Shown in pieces: positions 18,308-27,966 of a stretch of DNA of 64,000 nt. Source of the DNA: Pseudomonas bharatica CSV86 (GTDB lineage: Bacteria; Pseudomonadota; Gammaproteobacteria; Pseudomonadales; Pseudomonadaceae); assembly GCF_000319305.2 (NCBI RefSeq), contig NZ_AMWJ02000001.1, positions 248,001-312,000 on the forward strand, given 5' to 3'. Under the pieces are notes generated by a model. It was not told where the DNA came from. It did no database searches and saw nothing but the letters and a program-made list of their open reading frames with translations. The first letter of the stretch is position 1. Each line of letters begins with the position of its first letter. Position numbers and translations under genes: made by a program.

Positions 18308-18943
18308 ATGACCTTCTCGCTGCTGCTCGCTGTGCTTGCTTCCGGCTTCATCTACGGCATCACTCCGGGCCCCGGAGTGCTGGCCGTGCTCGGTATCGGC
18401 GCCACCCGCGGCCGGCGTGCCGGCGCCGGGTTTCTCTGCGGTCATCTGCTGGGTGATGTGCTCTGGTGCAGCACTGCACTGGTGGCGATCGTCGGGGCGC
18501 GGCAGATCGGCAGCTCGGTGTTCGACATCCTTGGCGTGATCAGCGGCCTGTACCTGGGCTGGCTGGGCTGGCGGGCGTTGCGCAGCCAGCCGGGCAATGG
18601 CGCCGAGCAGGGCGCGGTACGGCGGCCTTTCTGGCATGGCGTGGTGTTCGGGCTGACCAATCCCAAGGCTTATCCGGTGGCGGTGGCGACCTTCACCGCG
18701 CTGCTGTCGAGCCGGGCCGAAGCGCTGGACTGGTCGATGCTGCCGGCGTTGATTGCCCTGAGTTTCCTCGGCGGGCTGCTGGCGTACCTGATTCTGATCG
18801 TGCTGGTCGGCGCGCGACAGGTGCGTACCTTGTATATGCGCTATGAACTATGGATTACCCGGGCTTGCGGGGTGATGTTCATCGGGTTTGCGCTGAATGC
18901 GCTGATGCATGCCGTACCCGGCTTGATTCCTCGGAAAGGCTGA
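18308..18943 (+). CDS. LysE/RhtB family amino-acid exporter
   Basis: This 211-residue inner-membrane protein has about six hydrophobic helices. It shows the family N-terminal motif GITPGPGVLAVLGIGATRGRRAG and FGLTNPKAYPVAVATFTALL in the middle. The N-x-K-x-x-P and GPG elements define LysE/RhtB transporters, which export amino acids or homoserine-like compounds. The substrate cannot be told from sequence. A REP hairpin follows directly after the stop. Confidence 0.88.
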   Translation: MTFSLLLAVLASGFIYGITPGPGVLAVLGIGATRGRRAGAGFLCGHLLGDVLWCSTALVAIVGARQIGSSVFDILGVISGLYLGWLGWRALRSQPGNGAEQGAVRRPFWHGVVFGLTNPKAYPVAVATFTALLSSRAEALDWSMLPALIALSFLGGLLAYLILIVLVGARQVRTLYMRYELWITRACGVMFIGFALNALMHAVPGLIPRKG

Positions 18944-19028
18944 TGGCCTCATCGCTGGCAAGCCAGCTCCCACAGGTCCGGCGGCGCACGCGGTCACTGT
19001 GGGAGCTGGCTTGCCAGCGATAGGGCCC
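18944..19028. repeat. REP inverted pair between convergent genes
   Basis: Inverted REP cores lie between the convergent LysE-type and SulP genes. In this position they can end transcripts from both sides. Confidence 0.9.
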
Positions 19029-19035
19029 TCAAGCA

Positions 19036-20766
19036 CTAAGGAAGATTCGGAACGGGCGCGGCTTTCCCGGCATCCGCTTCCTCCCTCCTGACCCGGTTAC
19101 GCCACAACCGATAAGCCCGGATTCCCGCCCTGACCGACCCATACAGCAGGTGGTTCTCCATCTCCCGCGCCAGCCCCGAGCGCACCAGCATCCGCAGGAA
19201 GGTCCCGCGTGCCCGGGCGATCCCCAGCTCGATGCCGCGGGCCTTGAGGGTGTCGCGCACTTCCCGCAACGCCGCGATGCCGCTGACATCGATGCTGCTC
19301 ACCGCCTCGGCATCGAATAGCACCGCCTTGGCATCACCTTCGCGCTGTACCGCTTCGAGCAGGCGCATCTTGAAGTAGTCGGCATTGAAGAACAGGATCG
19401 CGTCGTCGAAGCGGTACACCACCAGCCCCGGGACGGTGCGCGCGTCCTTGTGCCGGCTGATGTCCACCTGGCCCTCGACCCCCGGCGCCCAGCCCAGCAC
19501 CGCATCGGTGGGCTGGTAGATGCTGTAGAGCAAACGCAGGATCGCCAGGGTCACGGCGATGATGATGCCCGGCAGCACGCCGACGCCGAGCACGCCGATG
19601 GTGGTGAGCACGCAGAGGCACAGTTCGAAACGGCTCAATGCCCAGATCTTGCGCAGCGACTGGATATCGATCAGGCCCCAGCCGGCCATCAGCAGCACGG
19701 CGCCCAGCGCCGCCTGGGGAATCCAGGCCATTGGTGCGGTGAAGAACATCAGGATCAGCGCAATCACCAGCGCGGCGACGATGCCCACCAGTTGGCTCTT
19801 GCCGCCGACCATGTCGTTCACTGCGGTGCGCGAATCGGCGCCGCTGATGGCGAAGCCCTGGGACACCCCGGCGGCCAGGTTGGACACGCCGAGGGCGACG
19901 AATTCATGGTTGGCATTGATCGCATAGCCATGCCGCGCGGCAAAGCTGCGGGCGGTGAGCATGGCGCTGCAGAAGCTCACGGTGGCGATACCCAGGGCGT
20001 CGCGCAGCAGGCTTTTCATTTCTTCCAGGGAGGTCTGCGGCCAGGCCAGCTCCGGCATGCCGCCGGGCACATGGCCGAGTACCGCGACACCATGGTTGTC
20101 GAGGCCGAAGACGCCGGCGATCAGGGTGAACACCGCCACCGTCACCAGCGCCGCCGGCAGTTTCGGGTAGCGGCGCGGCAGCCAGATCAGCAAGGCCAGG
20201 GCCGCCAGGCCGATGCTCAGGGTCAGCCAGCGGATCTCGTCGAGGCGCTGGAAGAAATTGATCATGGCGAGGATGAAACCGCTGCCTTCGATCTTGAACC
20301 CGACCACCTTGCCCAGTTGCCCGGCCAGCAGGCTCAGGCCGATACCGTTGAGGTAGCCGATCAGGATCGGTCGCGAGAAAAAGCTGGCGATGAAGCCGGC
20401 CCGGGCCACCCCGGCGGCGATCAGCATCAGGCCGACCAGCACCGTGACCACCACCGACAATTGCAGCAAGCGATCAGGGTCGCCCATGGCCAGTGGCGCG
20501 ATGGCCCCGGCGACCATGGCGCAGGTGGCAGCGTCGGGCCCGACCATCAGTTGTCGGGAACTGCCCACCAGGGCGTATACGATCATCGGCAGGATGCACG
20601 CGTACAGGCCGACCTGCGGCGGCAGGCCGGCGATCTGCGCGTAGGCGATGGCGATGGGAATCTGGATGGCGGCCACCGACAGGCCGGCCTGCACGTCCGC
20701 GCGCAACCACTCGCGCCGGTAATGCAGCAGGTTGGCCAGGCCCGGAAGCCAGCGGGAAAGAAACAT
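19036..20766 (-). CDS. SulP family anion transporter with STAS domain
   Basis: The start chosen is the ATG at 20766 with AAAGGA seven bases upstream, giving about 576 residues. Many membrane helices follow the SulP signature (ADVQAGLSVAAIQIPIAIAY, AGLPPQVGLYACILPMIVYA, GSSRQLMVGPDAATCAMVAG). The cytoplasmic C-terminus is a STAS domain (TVPGLVVYRFDDAILFFNAD, VLFDAEAVSSIDVSGIAAL). Relatives carry sulfate, bicarbonate or dicarboxylates. Serine in SSIDVSG is the position modified in STAS anti-anti-sigma proteins. The substrate is not assignable. A long REP hairpin separates it from the CDF gene upstream. Confidence 0.9.
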   Translation of the reverse strand: MFLSRWLPGLANLLHYRREWLRADVQAGLSVAAIQIPIAIAYAQIAGLPPQVGLYACILPMIVYALVGSSRQLMVGPDAATCAMVAGAIAPLAMGDPDRLLQLSVVVTVLVGLMLIAAGVARAGFIASFFSRPILIGYLNGIGLSLLAGQLGKVVGFKIEGSGFILAMINFFQRLDEIRWLTLSIGLAALALLIWLPRRYPKLPAALVTVAVFTLIAGVFGLDNHGVAVLGHVPGGMPELAWPQTSLEEMKSLLRDALGIATVSFCSAMLTARSFAARHGYAINANHEFVALGVSNLAAGVSQGFAISGADSRTAVNDMVGGKSQLVGIVAALVIALILMFFTAPMAWIPQAALGAVLLMAGWGLIDIQSLRKIWALSRFELCLCVLTTIGVLGVGVLPGIIIAVTLAILRLLYSIYQPTDAVLGWAPGVEGQVDISRHKDARTVPGLVVYRFDDAILFFNADYFKMRLLEAVQREGDAKAVLFDAEAVSSIDVSGIAALREVRDTLKARGIELGIARARGTFLRMLVRSGLAREMENHLLYGSVRAGIRAYRLWRNRVRREEADAGKAAPVPNLP

Positions 20767-20910
20767 GTTCAGGTCCTTTTGATGTATCTGACAGACGCTA
20801 GCGCAAAAGCCCGGCACCCGGCGCTTCGGGGAGAAGGTCGGGAGGGATTGGGCATTTGGCCAGCATCGTAACCGCTAGGGAGGGCAAGGCCAACCAAAGG
20901 AGGGTGTTCT

Positions 20911-20993
20911 TTCGGGCCCTATCGCTGGCGAGCCAGCTCCCACAAACCCTGTGGGAGCTGGCTTGCCAGCGATAGGGCCCGAAAGATCAATAC
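20911..20993. repeat. Near-perfect REP inverted pair (long hairpin)
   Basis: The two REP copies here are extended by TTTCGGGCCC and GGGCCCGAAA and separated by only a few bases (AAACCC). They form an inverted repeat of about 33 bp per arm with one mismatch. It lies three bases past the CDF stop and is the longest palindrome in the core region; it probably ends or protects that transcript. Confidence 0.9.
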
Positions 20994-20994
20994 A

Positions 20995-21942
20995 TCACTC
21001 AGCCCACTCAGGATCCCCGGTAAACACCACGGTCAACCAGCGATCCGGCCCTTCACCACCAATGGCCTCGCCGATCTCGTCGCGCCAGGCGTCCCATTCG
21101 GCGATGTTCCGCGCCGGCATGGTCCTGGGCACGATGAAGTACAGCTCGATCTCCCGCGAGCGCCCGACCTTCGCAACGTAGGCGCGATACGACAACATGG
21201 CGTGCCGCTCGACGAACGCTTGCGCCACGTCGTCCACATGCTGCTTGAGGTCACCCGGGGTGACCAGGAACATATCCGCCAGTGCCTGGCGAATCACCGA
21301 CAGCGGCAGCGGAATGATCACCAGGCACACCAGCCCCAGCACCGCCGGGTCGATATAGGGCGAGATCCACTCCCACTGCGTGCCCTGCACCGCAATACCC
21401 ACGCAGAACGCGATCAACAAGGCCGCCGTGATACTCGCCGACATGACCCAGCCCTTGACATCCATGCGCACGAAGTCCGAGCCGATCCGCCGGTTGGCCC
21501 GGGCCTCCAGCACGGCGATGGTCAGGCAGGCGATCACCGTCAATACGGCATAGATCAGCGCCAGGCCGAACTCCAGGTCGCGCCCGCCTTCGAGCAGGCT
21601 GAGCACGGCGTTGATCAGTGCATAGACCGCCACCCCGGTAAGCAGGATGCCGTTGAGCGCCAGGACCATTGGCTCCAGGTGCCAGAAGCCCATGGTGAAG
21701 CGCTCGCGCAGCTTGCGCGACAGGTGCGCACTGCGGGTGTGGGCGGTGATCAGCCGCACCACCACCAGCGATAGCCCGCTCATGCTCGCGTCGACCATCG
21801 AGTAGACGCCGTCGAAGACGATCGAGAACGAGCCCGAAGCGAGGCCGAAGCCGATGCCGATCGCGGCGATGAACAGGGTGACGGCAATGGACGTACGCAA
21901 TACGCCCTGCTCGTCGTTCAAATCGAAAAACCTGGTTGCCAC
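20995..21942 (-). CDS. Cation diffusion facilitator family transporter
   Basis: The GTG at 21942 is preferred because GAGGAGG lies six bases upstream; the open frame itself reaches a TTG at 21957 that overlaps this Shine-Dalgarno. The product (about 315 residues) has six membrane segments. The transport-site motif lies in IVFDGVYSMVDASMSGLSLV (helix 2, D-x-x-x-D spacing) and the second in FVRMDVKGWVMSASITAA (helix 5). The C-terminal cytoplasmic domain is longer than minimal. CDF proteins export Zn, Fe, Mn or similar divalent ions by proton antiport. The helix-5 histidine usual in zinc carriers is absent (DVKGW), so a metal other than zinc is plausible. Confidence 0.82.
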   Translation of the reverse strand: MATRFFDLNDEQGVLRTSIAVTLFIAAIGIGFGLASGSFSIVFDGVYSMVDASMSGLSLVVVRLITAHTRSAHLSRKLRERFTMGFWHLEPMVLALNGILLTGVAVYALINAVLSLLEGGRDLEFGLALIYAVLTVIACLTIAVLEARANRRIGSDFVRMDVKGWVMSASITAALLIAFCVGIAVQGTQWEWISPYIDPAVLGLVCLVIIPLPLSVIRQALADMFLVTPGDLKQHVDDVAQAFVERHAMLSYRAYVAKVGRSREIELYFIVPRTMPARNIAEWDAWRDEIGEAIGGEGPDRWLTVVFTGDPEWAE

Positions 21943-21972
21943 CACGGGCCTCCTCAATAAGACGCCGGGCCG

Positions 21973-24039
21973 TCAGACCCGGAATTGCTCCATCAGCGCC
22001 TGCTGCTGGTTGGCCAGGCGATTCAGCGCCTGGCTGATACGTGCGGACTCGTCGGCCTGCCCGGACAACGACTCGGTGACATCGCGGATCCCGGCGACAT
22101 TGCGATTGACCTCCTCGGCCACGGCGCTCTGCTCTTCGGCGGCGGAGGCGATCTGCAGGTTCATGTCGCTGATCACCGTGACCGCCTCGCCGACCCGTTG
22201 CAGCGCCGGTACCGCCTGCTCCATGCGGGTCACGCTGTCCCGCGCCTGGCGCTGGCCGTCGTGCATGGCCTCGACCACGCCCCGGGTGCCGCCCTGCAAA
22301 GCTTCGATCACCTGGCGGATTTCTTCCACCGAGACCTGGGTGCGTTGCGCCAGGTTGCGCACTTCGTCGGCGACCACGGCGAAACCACGCCCGGCCTCGC
22401 CAGCCCGGGCCGCCTCGATGGCGGCATTGAGGGCCAGCAGGTTGGTCTGTTCGGCAATGGCGCGAATCACCTCCAGCACCGAGCCGATCTGCTCACTGCG
22501 TCCGGCCAGGGCCTGGACCCGCTCCATGGCCAGGTCCATGTCGGCGGCGAGCTGGTCGATGGCCTGGCGGGTATGGCCGATCAGTTCCAGGCCTTCGCGG
22601 CTGGCCTGGTCCGCACCGCGCGCGGCATGGGCCGCCTGTGCAGCGTTGTTGGCGACATCGTGGGCGGTGGCGCTCATTTCGTTGGCGGCGGTGGCCACCT
22701 GTTCGATCTCGCGCTGCTGTTGCTGCATGCCGCCGCTGGTCTGGCTGGCGATGGCGGCGGACTGGTCGGCGGTGCCACGGGCCTCCTGCAGCGAGCCTTT
22801 GACCTGCACGATCACCGGTTGCAGCTTGTCGAGGAAACGGTTGAACCAGCCGCTCAACTGGCCCAGTTCGTCATCGCGGGAATAGTCGAGGCGCTGGGTC
22901 AGGTCGCCGTCGCCGCTGGCGATTTCGCGCAGGCGCTCGGCCACCGCGAGGATCGGCCGGGTCACGCCACGGGCGGTCAGCCAGATCAGCACCAGCCCGG
23001 CCAGGGCGGTGACCAGGGCGATCAGCAGGTTGCTCAGGTTGGCGCTCTGGTTGCTCGCGGCGAGGCGCTGGTTGAGCTGGATGGCCGGGGCTTGTAGGAC
23101 GCTTTGCGGCACTTCCAGCAAGACCTGCCAGGGTGTTGCGTCCGGGATCGGCGAGAAGGGGCGGGCAATGCGCATCAGTCCGTCTTCAACGGACTTCGGT
23201 GCCTGCTTGCTCAACTGCGAGGCATCGGCGCTGTGCCCGGCCAGCAGCCCGGCAGGGCTGACGATACTGACCTGGCCCTGGCCCTCGTAGACTTCCTCGC
23301 GCCCTTCGAGGGCCAACTGTTGCAGGTTGTCCAGGCCGATATCCAGGCCGACCACGCCGACCACCTTGCCCTGGTCCAGCAGCGGCAGGGCGATGCTGGT
23401 CATCAGCACCTGCTTGCCGTTGACCTCGTCGAAGTACGGGTCGAGCACGCAGGCCCGGGCGGTTTCCAGTGGGCAGGTCAGCCAGCGGTTGTAGGGCGAG
23501 CCGTTGGCGCCGAGGTTGGCGTCGGCGAGCATGGATTCGGGCATGGCTTCCGATTCCAGCTCGCCGGCGGCATTGCGCGACCAATACAGGGAAAAGCGCC
23601 CGCTGTCGTTGCTGCCTTGCTCGGCCTGCCCTATGAAGCGGGCGTCCTGGTGGTCGAGGGCATCGGGCTGGAACACCAGGTACAGGCCGATCAGGTCGCG
23701 GTTACCGGCCAGCGCGGTGCGGGCCTGCGTGACCAGGGCGCTGCGCAGGTCGCCGTCGCCGCGCTCGCGCAGTACCTGGGCCAGGCGGGCGAAGCCGTTG
23801 CCATATTGGTACGCATCCATGAAATAGCGCTGGATGCGTAGCGCCTGGGTCTCGCCATGGGCCTGCAGGCGCAGGCGGGCGTTGTGATCGAGCAGTTCGG
23901 TATTGGCCTGGAACACCTCGGCCGCACTGCGCCGCGACTGGGTCAGCGACGTGACCGCCAGGACGATGACGATGGCCAGCAGGCACAGGCCGGCGAGCAG
24001 GATGATCTTCCACTGGATGGACAGGCGGCGCGGGAGCAT
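21973..24039 (-). CDS. Methyl-accepting chemotaxis protein with dCache sensor
   Basis: The protein has 688 residues. An N-terminal membrane segment ([21 protein letters not shown]) is followed by a periplasmic dCache_1-type ligand domain (about 45-330). A second segment ([20 protein letters not shown]), a HAMP domain ([23 protein letters not shown]) and a long signalling helix come next. The kinase-control tip is [32 protein letters not shown]. The ligand domain contains SLYWSR and [20 protein letters not shown], as in Pseudomonas amine/amino-acid chemoreceptors. The adjacent putrescine-type permease suggests polyamine or amino-acid taxis. Ligand identity is inference. Confidence 0.88.
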   Translation of the reverse strand: MLPRRLSIQWKIILLAGLCLLAIVIVLAVTSLTQSRRSAAEVFQANTELLDHNARLRLQAHGETQALRIQRYFMDAYQYGNGFARLAQVLRERGDGDLRSALVTQARTALAGNRDLIGLYLVFQPDALDHQDARFIGQAEQGSNDSGRFSLYWSRNAAGELESEAMPESMLADANLGANGSPYNRWLTCPLETARACVLDPYFDEVNGKQVLMTSIALPLLDQGKVVGVVGLDIGLDNLQQLALEGREEVYEGQGQVSIVSPAGLLAGHSADASQLSKQAPKSVEDGLMRIARPFSPIPDATPWQVLLEVPQSVLQAPAIQLNQRLAASNQSANLSNLLIALVTALAGLVLIWLTARGVTRPILAVAERLREIASGDGDLTQRLDYSRDDELGQLSGWFNRFLDKLQPVIVQVKGSLQEARGTADQSAAIASQTSGGMQQQQREIEQVATAANEMSATAHDVANNAAQAAHAARGADQASREGLELIGHTRQAIDQLAADMDLAMERVQALAGRSEQIGSVLEVIRAIAEQTNLLALNAAIEAARAGEAGRGFAVVADEVRNLAQRTQVSVEEIRQVIEALQGGTRGVVEAMHDGQRQARDSVTRMEQAVPALQRVGEAVTVISDMNLQIASAAEEQSAVAEEVNRNVAGIRDVTESLSGQADESARISQALNRLANQQQALMEQFRV

Positions 24040-24104
24040 GAGGGGTTTCCTTCTCGGTCATGAAGCGCGCCCGCGGTCCGCGCGGGCGCGTTCGACGGGC
24101 GGTC

Positions 24105-25457
24105 TCACTCGGCGATGTAGCTGGGCGGCGCGACCCGGAACGACTTGGTCAGCCAGCCCAGGTACAGCACGCCGGCCGCCGCCCAGACCCCGCCGAACAG
24201 CAGCGAATGCTCGTTCAGGTCGAGCCAGAGCAGGGCGATGATGCAAAAGCCGATGGTCGGCAGGATCAGGTGCTTGAGCTTGTTGCCCAGCCCCTGCTTC
24301 ATGCCCTGGCGAAGGTAGCAGTGGTTGATGACCGCCAGGTTGACGAAGCTGAAGGCGACCAGCGCGCCGAAGTTAATGATCGAGGTGGCGGTGACCAGGT
24401 CGAAGAAGATCGCCGACAGCGAGATCAGGCCGACCACGATGATGTTCAGCACCGGTGTCTTGTAGCGCGGATGCAGGCGGGCAAACAGTCCGTGCGGAAT
24501 CACCTTGTCGCGGCCCATCACATAGAGCAGGCGCGAGACGCTGGTCTGCGAGGCCAGGCCCGAGGCGATGGTGTTGATCACCGTGCAGGCGATGAAGATC
24601 GACTGGAACAGCTTGCCGCCGACATACAGGGCGATTTCCGGCAGGGCCGCTTCGTGGTCCTGGAAGCGCTCCATGGTCGGGAAATAGGCCTGGATGAAGA
24701 ACGAGATCAGGATGAACACCGCGCCGCCGATCAAGGCGGTGAGGAAGATCGCCCGCGGGATGACTTTCTCCGGCTGGTGGGTTTCTTCCGAGAGGGTGGT
24801 CACCGCGTCGAAGCCGAGGAAGGAGAAACACAGGATGGTCGCCCCGGCCATGAGCGCGCTGAGCTGGGTCTTGTCATCGCTGAACGGGATCAGCGTCCAT
24901 GGGGTGCCCTGACCTTCGCCCTGGCCGAGGCCGCGCAGGCACAGGTAGACGAACACCGCCATGATCACCAGTTGCACGCCGACGAACAGCACGTTGAAGT
25001 TCGCCACCAGGTTGATGCTGCGGATATTGATCAGGGTGATCAGGGTGACGAAGGCGGTGACCCAGACCCAGCCCGGCACCTCGGGGAACATCGCGCCCAG
25101 GTAGAGCTTGGCCAGCAGGGCGTTGACCATCGGCAGCAGCAGGTAATCCAGCAGCGACGACCAGCCCACCAGGAAGCCGACATGCGGGTTGATCGCTTTT
25201 TGCGTGTAGGTGTACGCCGAGCCGGACTGCGGGAAGTGCCGCACCAGCACGCCATAGCTCACGGCGGTGAAGAGGATGCCCAGCAGGGCCAGGATGTAGG
25301 CGCTGGGAACGTGCCCGGCGGTGAGGCCGGAGACGATGCCGAAGGTGTCGAACACGGTCATGGGCGTGAGGTAGGCCAGGCCGATGATCACCACCTGCCA
25401 CAGGCGCAGGGACTTGCGAAGTTGCAGATTGCCGTGGGTGCTGTGCTCAGGCTGCAT
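24105..25457 (-). CDS. APC superfamily permease, PuuP-like (putrescine/amino acid)
   Basis: The protein has 450 residues and 12 predicted membrane segments. The N-terminus reads [40 protein letters not shown], typical of PuuP-type importers. [16 protein letters not shown] in helix 6 and [19 protein letters not shown] in the loop after helix 8 are family signatures. It should import putrescine or a related amine/amino acid by proton symport. The chemoreceptor gene follows 65 bases downstream on the same strand, a transport-plus-taxis pair. Confidence 0.82.
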   Translation of the reverse strand: MQPEHSTHGNLQLRKSLRLWQVVIIGLAYLTPMTVFDTFGIVSGLTAGHVPSAYILALLGILFTAVSYGVLVRHFPQSGSAYTYTQKAINPHVGFLVGWSSLLDYLLLPMVNALLAKLYLGAMFPEVPGWVWVTAFVTLITLINIRSINLVANFNVLFVGVQLVIMAVFVYLCLRGLGQGEGQGTPWTLIPFSDDKTQLSALMAGATILCFSFLGFDAVTTLSEETHQPEKVIPRAIFLTALIGGAVFILISFFIQAYFPTMERFQDHEAALPEIALYVGGKLFQSIFIACTVINTIASGLASQTSVSRLLYVMGRDKVIPHGLFARLHPRYKTPVLNIIVVGLISLSAIFFDLVTATSIINFGALVAFSFVNLAVINHCYLRQGMKQGLGNKLKHLILPTIGFCIIALLWLDLNEHSLLFGGVWAAAGVLYLGWLTKSFRVAPPSYIAE

Positions 25458-26099
25458 GCGGGCGCTGCTCCTGGTGTGGGACCACGGACGGGGTTTGCAA
25501 CGGGCACGACAGGGTCGAACGGGTGGGCTCCATGTTGTTCACCTTTTATGTTGGAGCTGGAATGGGCGCGGGCGAGGCGCCGGTGTCACTGGCAAGGACC
25601 GGACCGGTAAAACGAGCGTGCAGGTACGACGCGCGCGGGCGTCAGGGGGCGGCGCTGCTTGTTCTTGGGGTATCGGACGCTGGGCAAGGTGGGAAAAATA
25701 AGAAACGATTGGGGTGGGGTGCGTCAAGTAAATCGTTACATTATTTTTCTTTGATGGGGTTTTATCGACTTTTTTGGCGTTTTAGGAAGGGTTTACGACG
25801 GTTTCTGTCAGTTGTTCGATTTTGCTGTCCATAAAAGTTTACGTTTTGTAGGGCGATTTACTACAGGGCGCCTGTGTTCCATGCCGGCGATTGAGAGGAC
25901 TCAAGCGGCGACCACTGAGAGCTCTCACATCGGGGCAACTGATCCAGGGGCTGTTTTCGTCGTTATGAGCGATGACGGGGTAATCGAGCTAGCAGTGAGA
26001 GGCAGACTGGTATGTCAGAAAGATCCGAGATTCTGGATCAATGAGCAAGAAAGGCTACAGACCAGAAGGAGTCTTTGGCGGGGCATAGCGCAGGGAATC
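25458..26099. other. Intergenic chromosomal flank before the ICE
   Basis: This 640-base stretch has no recognisable gene. A markedly AT-rich, T-tract-rich part (about 25,685-25,865) probably holds the promoter region of the permease gene or other regulatory DNA. An open frame at 25,812-26,111 has no family resemblance and runs through the attachment site, so it is not called. Confidence 0.5.
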
Positions 26100-26117
26100 T
26101 GGAGCGGGTGAAGGGAA
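26100..26117 (-). other. ICE attachment site: copy of tRNA-Gly(CCC) 3' end
   Basis: The minus strand reads TTCCCTTCACCCGCTCCA. This equals the 3' end of a bacterial tRNA-Gly(CCC) gene (T-arm 3' strand, acceptor CACCCGC, discriminator and CCA). No tRNA body adjoins it, so it is the end copy left by integration into the tRNA 3' end. ICEclc and PAGI-2 relatives use tRNA-Gly genes. The orientation predicts the intact tRNA and the integrase at the far right end of the element. Confidence 0.72.
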
Positions 26118-26361
26118 CAGCACCCGGTCACCAACTCGTTTATTACGAACATTTTTTCCGATCCAGACGTCACGGAATGGACTCGATTGTGGACTCAAGT
26201 CTTCGGCCTGGTCAACGCAGGCCGTTGAGGGTGATCCAAAGCGAGCCAAGCACATCCATCAACAGCCAGAGCAACGGATTTCATTCCGAAGTCTATCCGT
26301 CTACTGGCACATCACGCCACAGGCCGCAATGGACAGGCGAGCTACGGCCTCAACGGACCGG

Positions 26362-27258
26362 CTAGTCATCGACCGGTGAGGCCTCGTCTTTCACTCGCGC
26401 GAGGAACCGCTTCATGGGCTCCGAGGGTTCGCCCCGGCGGCGCAGCAGGTAGGTAGAGAGCATCGGTGGGGTGCCGGTCAGGGGACGAATGGAGATGTCC
26501 GGGCGCTGTAGCGTCTGCACCTGCGAGGCGATGGCGAAGCCGATGCCGTAGCCGGCGCCGACCAGGGTCAGCATCACGCCCAGGCTGGTCACTTCATCGA
26601 CCAGCTTGAGCGGCGTGCCTGCGTCCTGCAGCATCGCTTGAATCTGATGGCGGCAGCCCGATCCCGATTCGGGATGGCACAGAACCAGCGGGAACTTCAA
26701 GGCTTCGGCCAGCGGCACCTGGACGTGTGCCAGCAAGGGATGGCGTGCGGGCACGATCACCGACAGCGGATCGGTCCACACCGGCTCGGCGACGAGCCCA
26801 TCATGCACCGCGTTCGACAACGCAAAGCCGATGTCCAGCAGATCGTTGTGCAGCATCTTGAGCTGCTGCACGAACGGCAACTCGAAGACGCGAATCTCCA
26901 GCTCGGGTTCATCCTCGCGGCTGCGCGCCAGCAAGGTAGCGATGCGGGGCTGCGCCAGGCTGTCGCAGATGGCGATGCGCAGATGGCCTTGGTAGCCCTG
27001 CGCCGCGGCCTTGGTGCTCTTGACTGCCTGCTCCACGGTAGCCTGCACGCGCCGGCATTCGCCGAGGAACACCTGGCCGGCCCAGGTCAGCCGCGTCAGG
27101 CGTGTGCTGCGGTCGAACAACTGTACACCGAGCTGGCTTTCCAGGTCGCGCATCGCACGCGACACAGGCGATTGCTCGATGCCCAGACGCTCGGCTGCAC
27201 GGGCCAGATGCAGTTCTTCCGCAACTGCGACGAAGTAACGCAGCAATCTGAAATCCAA
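26362..27258 (-). CDS. LysR family transcriptional regulator
   Basis: The protein has 298 residues. An N-terminal winged helix-turn-helix (FRLLRYFVAVAEELHLARAA ERLGIEQSPVSRAMRDLE) is followed by the effector-binding domain (LRIAICDSLAQPRIATLLAR; SVIVPARHPLLAHVQVPLAE). The start codon is TTG at 27258, supported by AGGAGG five bases upstream. It is about as similar to the second LysR gene of the ICE as typical paralogues, and both carry the same motifs (EELHLARAA versus EELHFGRAA). It is the first gene inside the attachment site. A TciR-like role in ICE control is possible; control of a lost neighbour (the exbD remnant) is the alternative. Confidence 0.9.
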   Translation of the reverse strand: MDFRLLRYFVAVAEELHLARAAERLGIEQSPVSRAMRDLESQLGVQLFDRSTRLTRLTWAGQVFLGECRRVQATVEQAVKSTKAAAQGYQGHLRIAICDSLAQPRIATLLARSREDEPELEIRVFELPFVQQLKMLHNDLLDIGFALSNAVHDGLVAEPVWTDPLSVIVPARHPLLAHVQVPLAEALKFPLVLCHPESGSGCRHQIQAMLQDAGTPLKLVDEVTSLGVMLTLVGAGYGIGFAIASQVQTLQRPDISIRPLTGTPPMLSTYLLRRRGEPSEPMKRFLARVKDEASPVDD

Positions 27259-27504
27259 GGCCGCCTCCTGTCTGTCTTCTTCTGGTTCAGCCTATCGGAC
27301 GCCAGCATCTCCTTCCGCATCCCGTCAGCACCTCCTTCGGTGGCATCGCGTCAAAGCCTCATGCCCGCACGGTGCGCCGGGCACGGCGCGCAGGCGCTCA
27401 CGTTTGCTGGAGTCCGCGATCGGTGCAGCCGATGACGTCACGCCGGCGTCAGGGCGAGCATGCCGATGCAGTTGGGTGTCTTTCGGGTCACCCCGATCGC
27501 CTCC

Positions 27505-27743
27505 CAGATCGGTCACGAAGTCCGGTTCTAACACGCCCGGACTTCTGCGCAGCCGCCATCACCTGGGCGACGCGCCGGTAGGCCCGCTTGGCGGTCGCCG
27601 CGCATGAAGTCCTTGGGCTGCGGATGACGCTGCGCCGAAGCATGCAGCCACTGCGCGAGCTGCTCGTCGCTCATGCGTTCGTCTTTCCAGAACACGCTGC
27701 GGTCGGCAGTGATGGACAGGGTAGCCGAGTCGGGCTTGATCGA
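27505..27743 (-). pseudogene. exbD/tolR-type remnant
   Basis: The minus strand encodes KPDSATLSITADRSVFWKDE and then MSDEQLAQWLHASAQRHPQP, KDFMRGDRQA, which resembles the middle of ExbD. After a frame change near 27585 the continuation AYRRVAQVMAAAQKSG and then DFVTDLGG matches an ExbD C-terminus. The N-terminal membrane helix is absent and the frame is broken at least twice. This is a decayed fragment, not a one-base sequencing fault. It lies between two divergent LysR genes. Confidence 0.6.
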
Positions 27744-27966
27744 CTTCACTCCACTCAGACAACACAATAATGACAATCTGGCAATTTTCCGATAAGGCAA
27801 CACCGACGGGATAACCGGACTTGCTTGGACACTCGCCCCCCGTGGCCACGACAGAAGGTCGGACGGCGGCGACTGGCAAGCCTCTGTGACCGGCATCGCC
27901 GCCGGGAAGCGCTCATGCAGTTCCCTAAAGCCAGAGGAATGGACTCCACTTTCTGAGGAGAAGTCC

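Noticed and set aside
25812..26111. A 99-codon plus-strand frame across the ICE boundary
   Set aside because: It has no recognisable domain, no Shine-Dalgarno and crosses the attachment site, so it would have been created by integration.
26100..26190. A complete tRNA-Gly gene at the attachment site
   Set aside because: Only the last 18 bases match; no T-loop GTTCGAT, anticodon arm or D-arm is found upstream on the minus strand.
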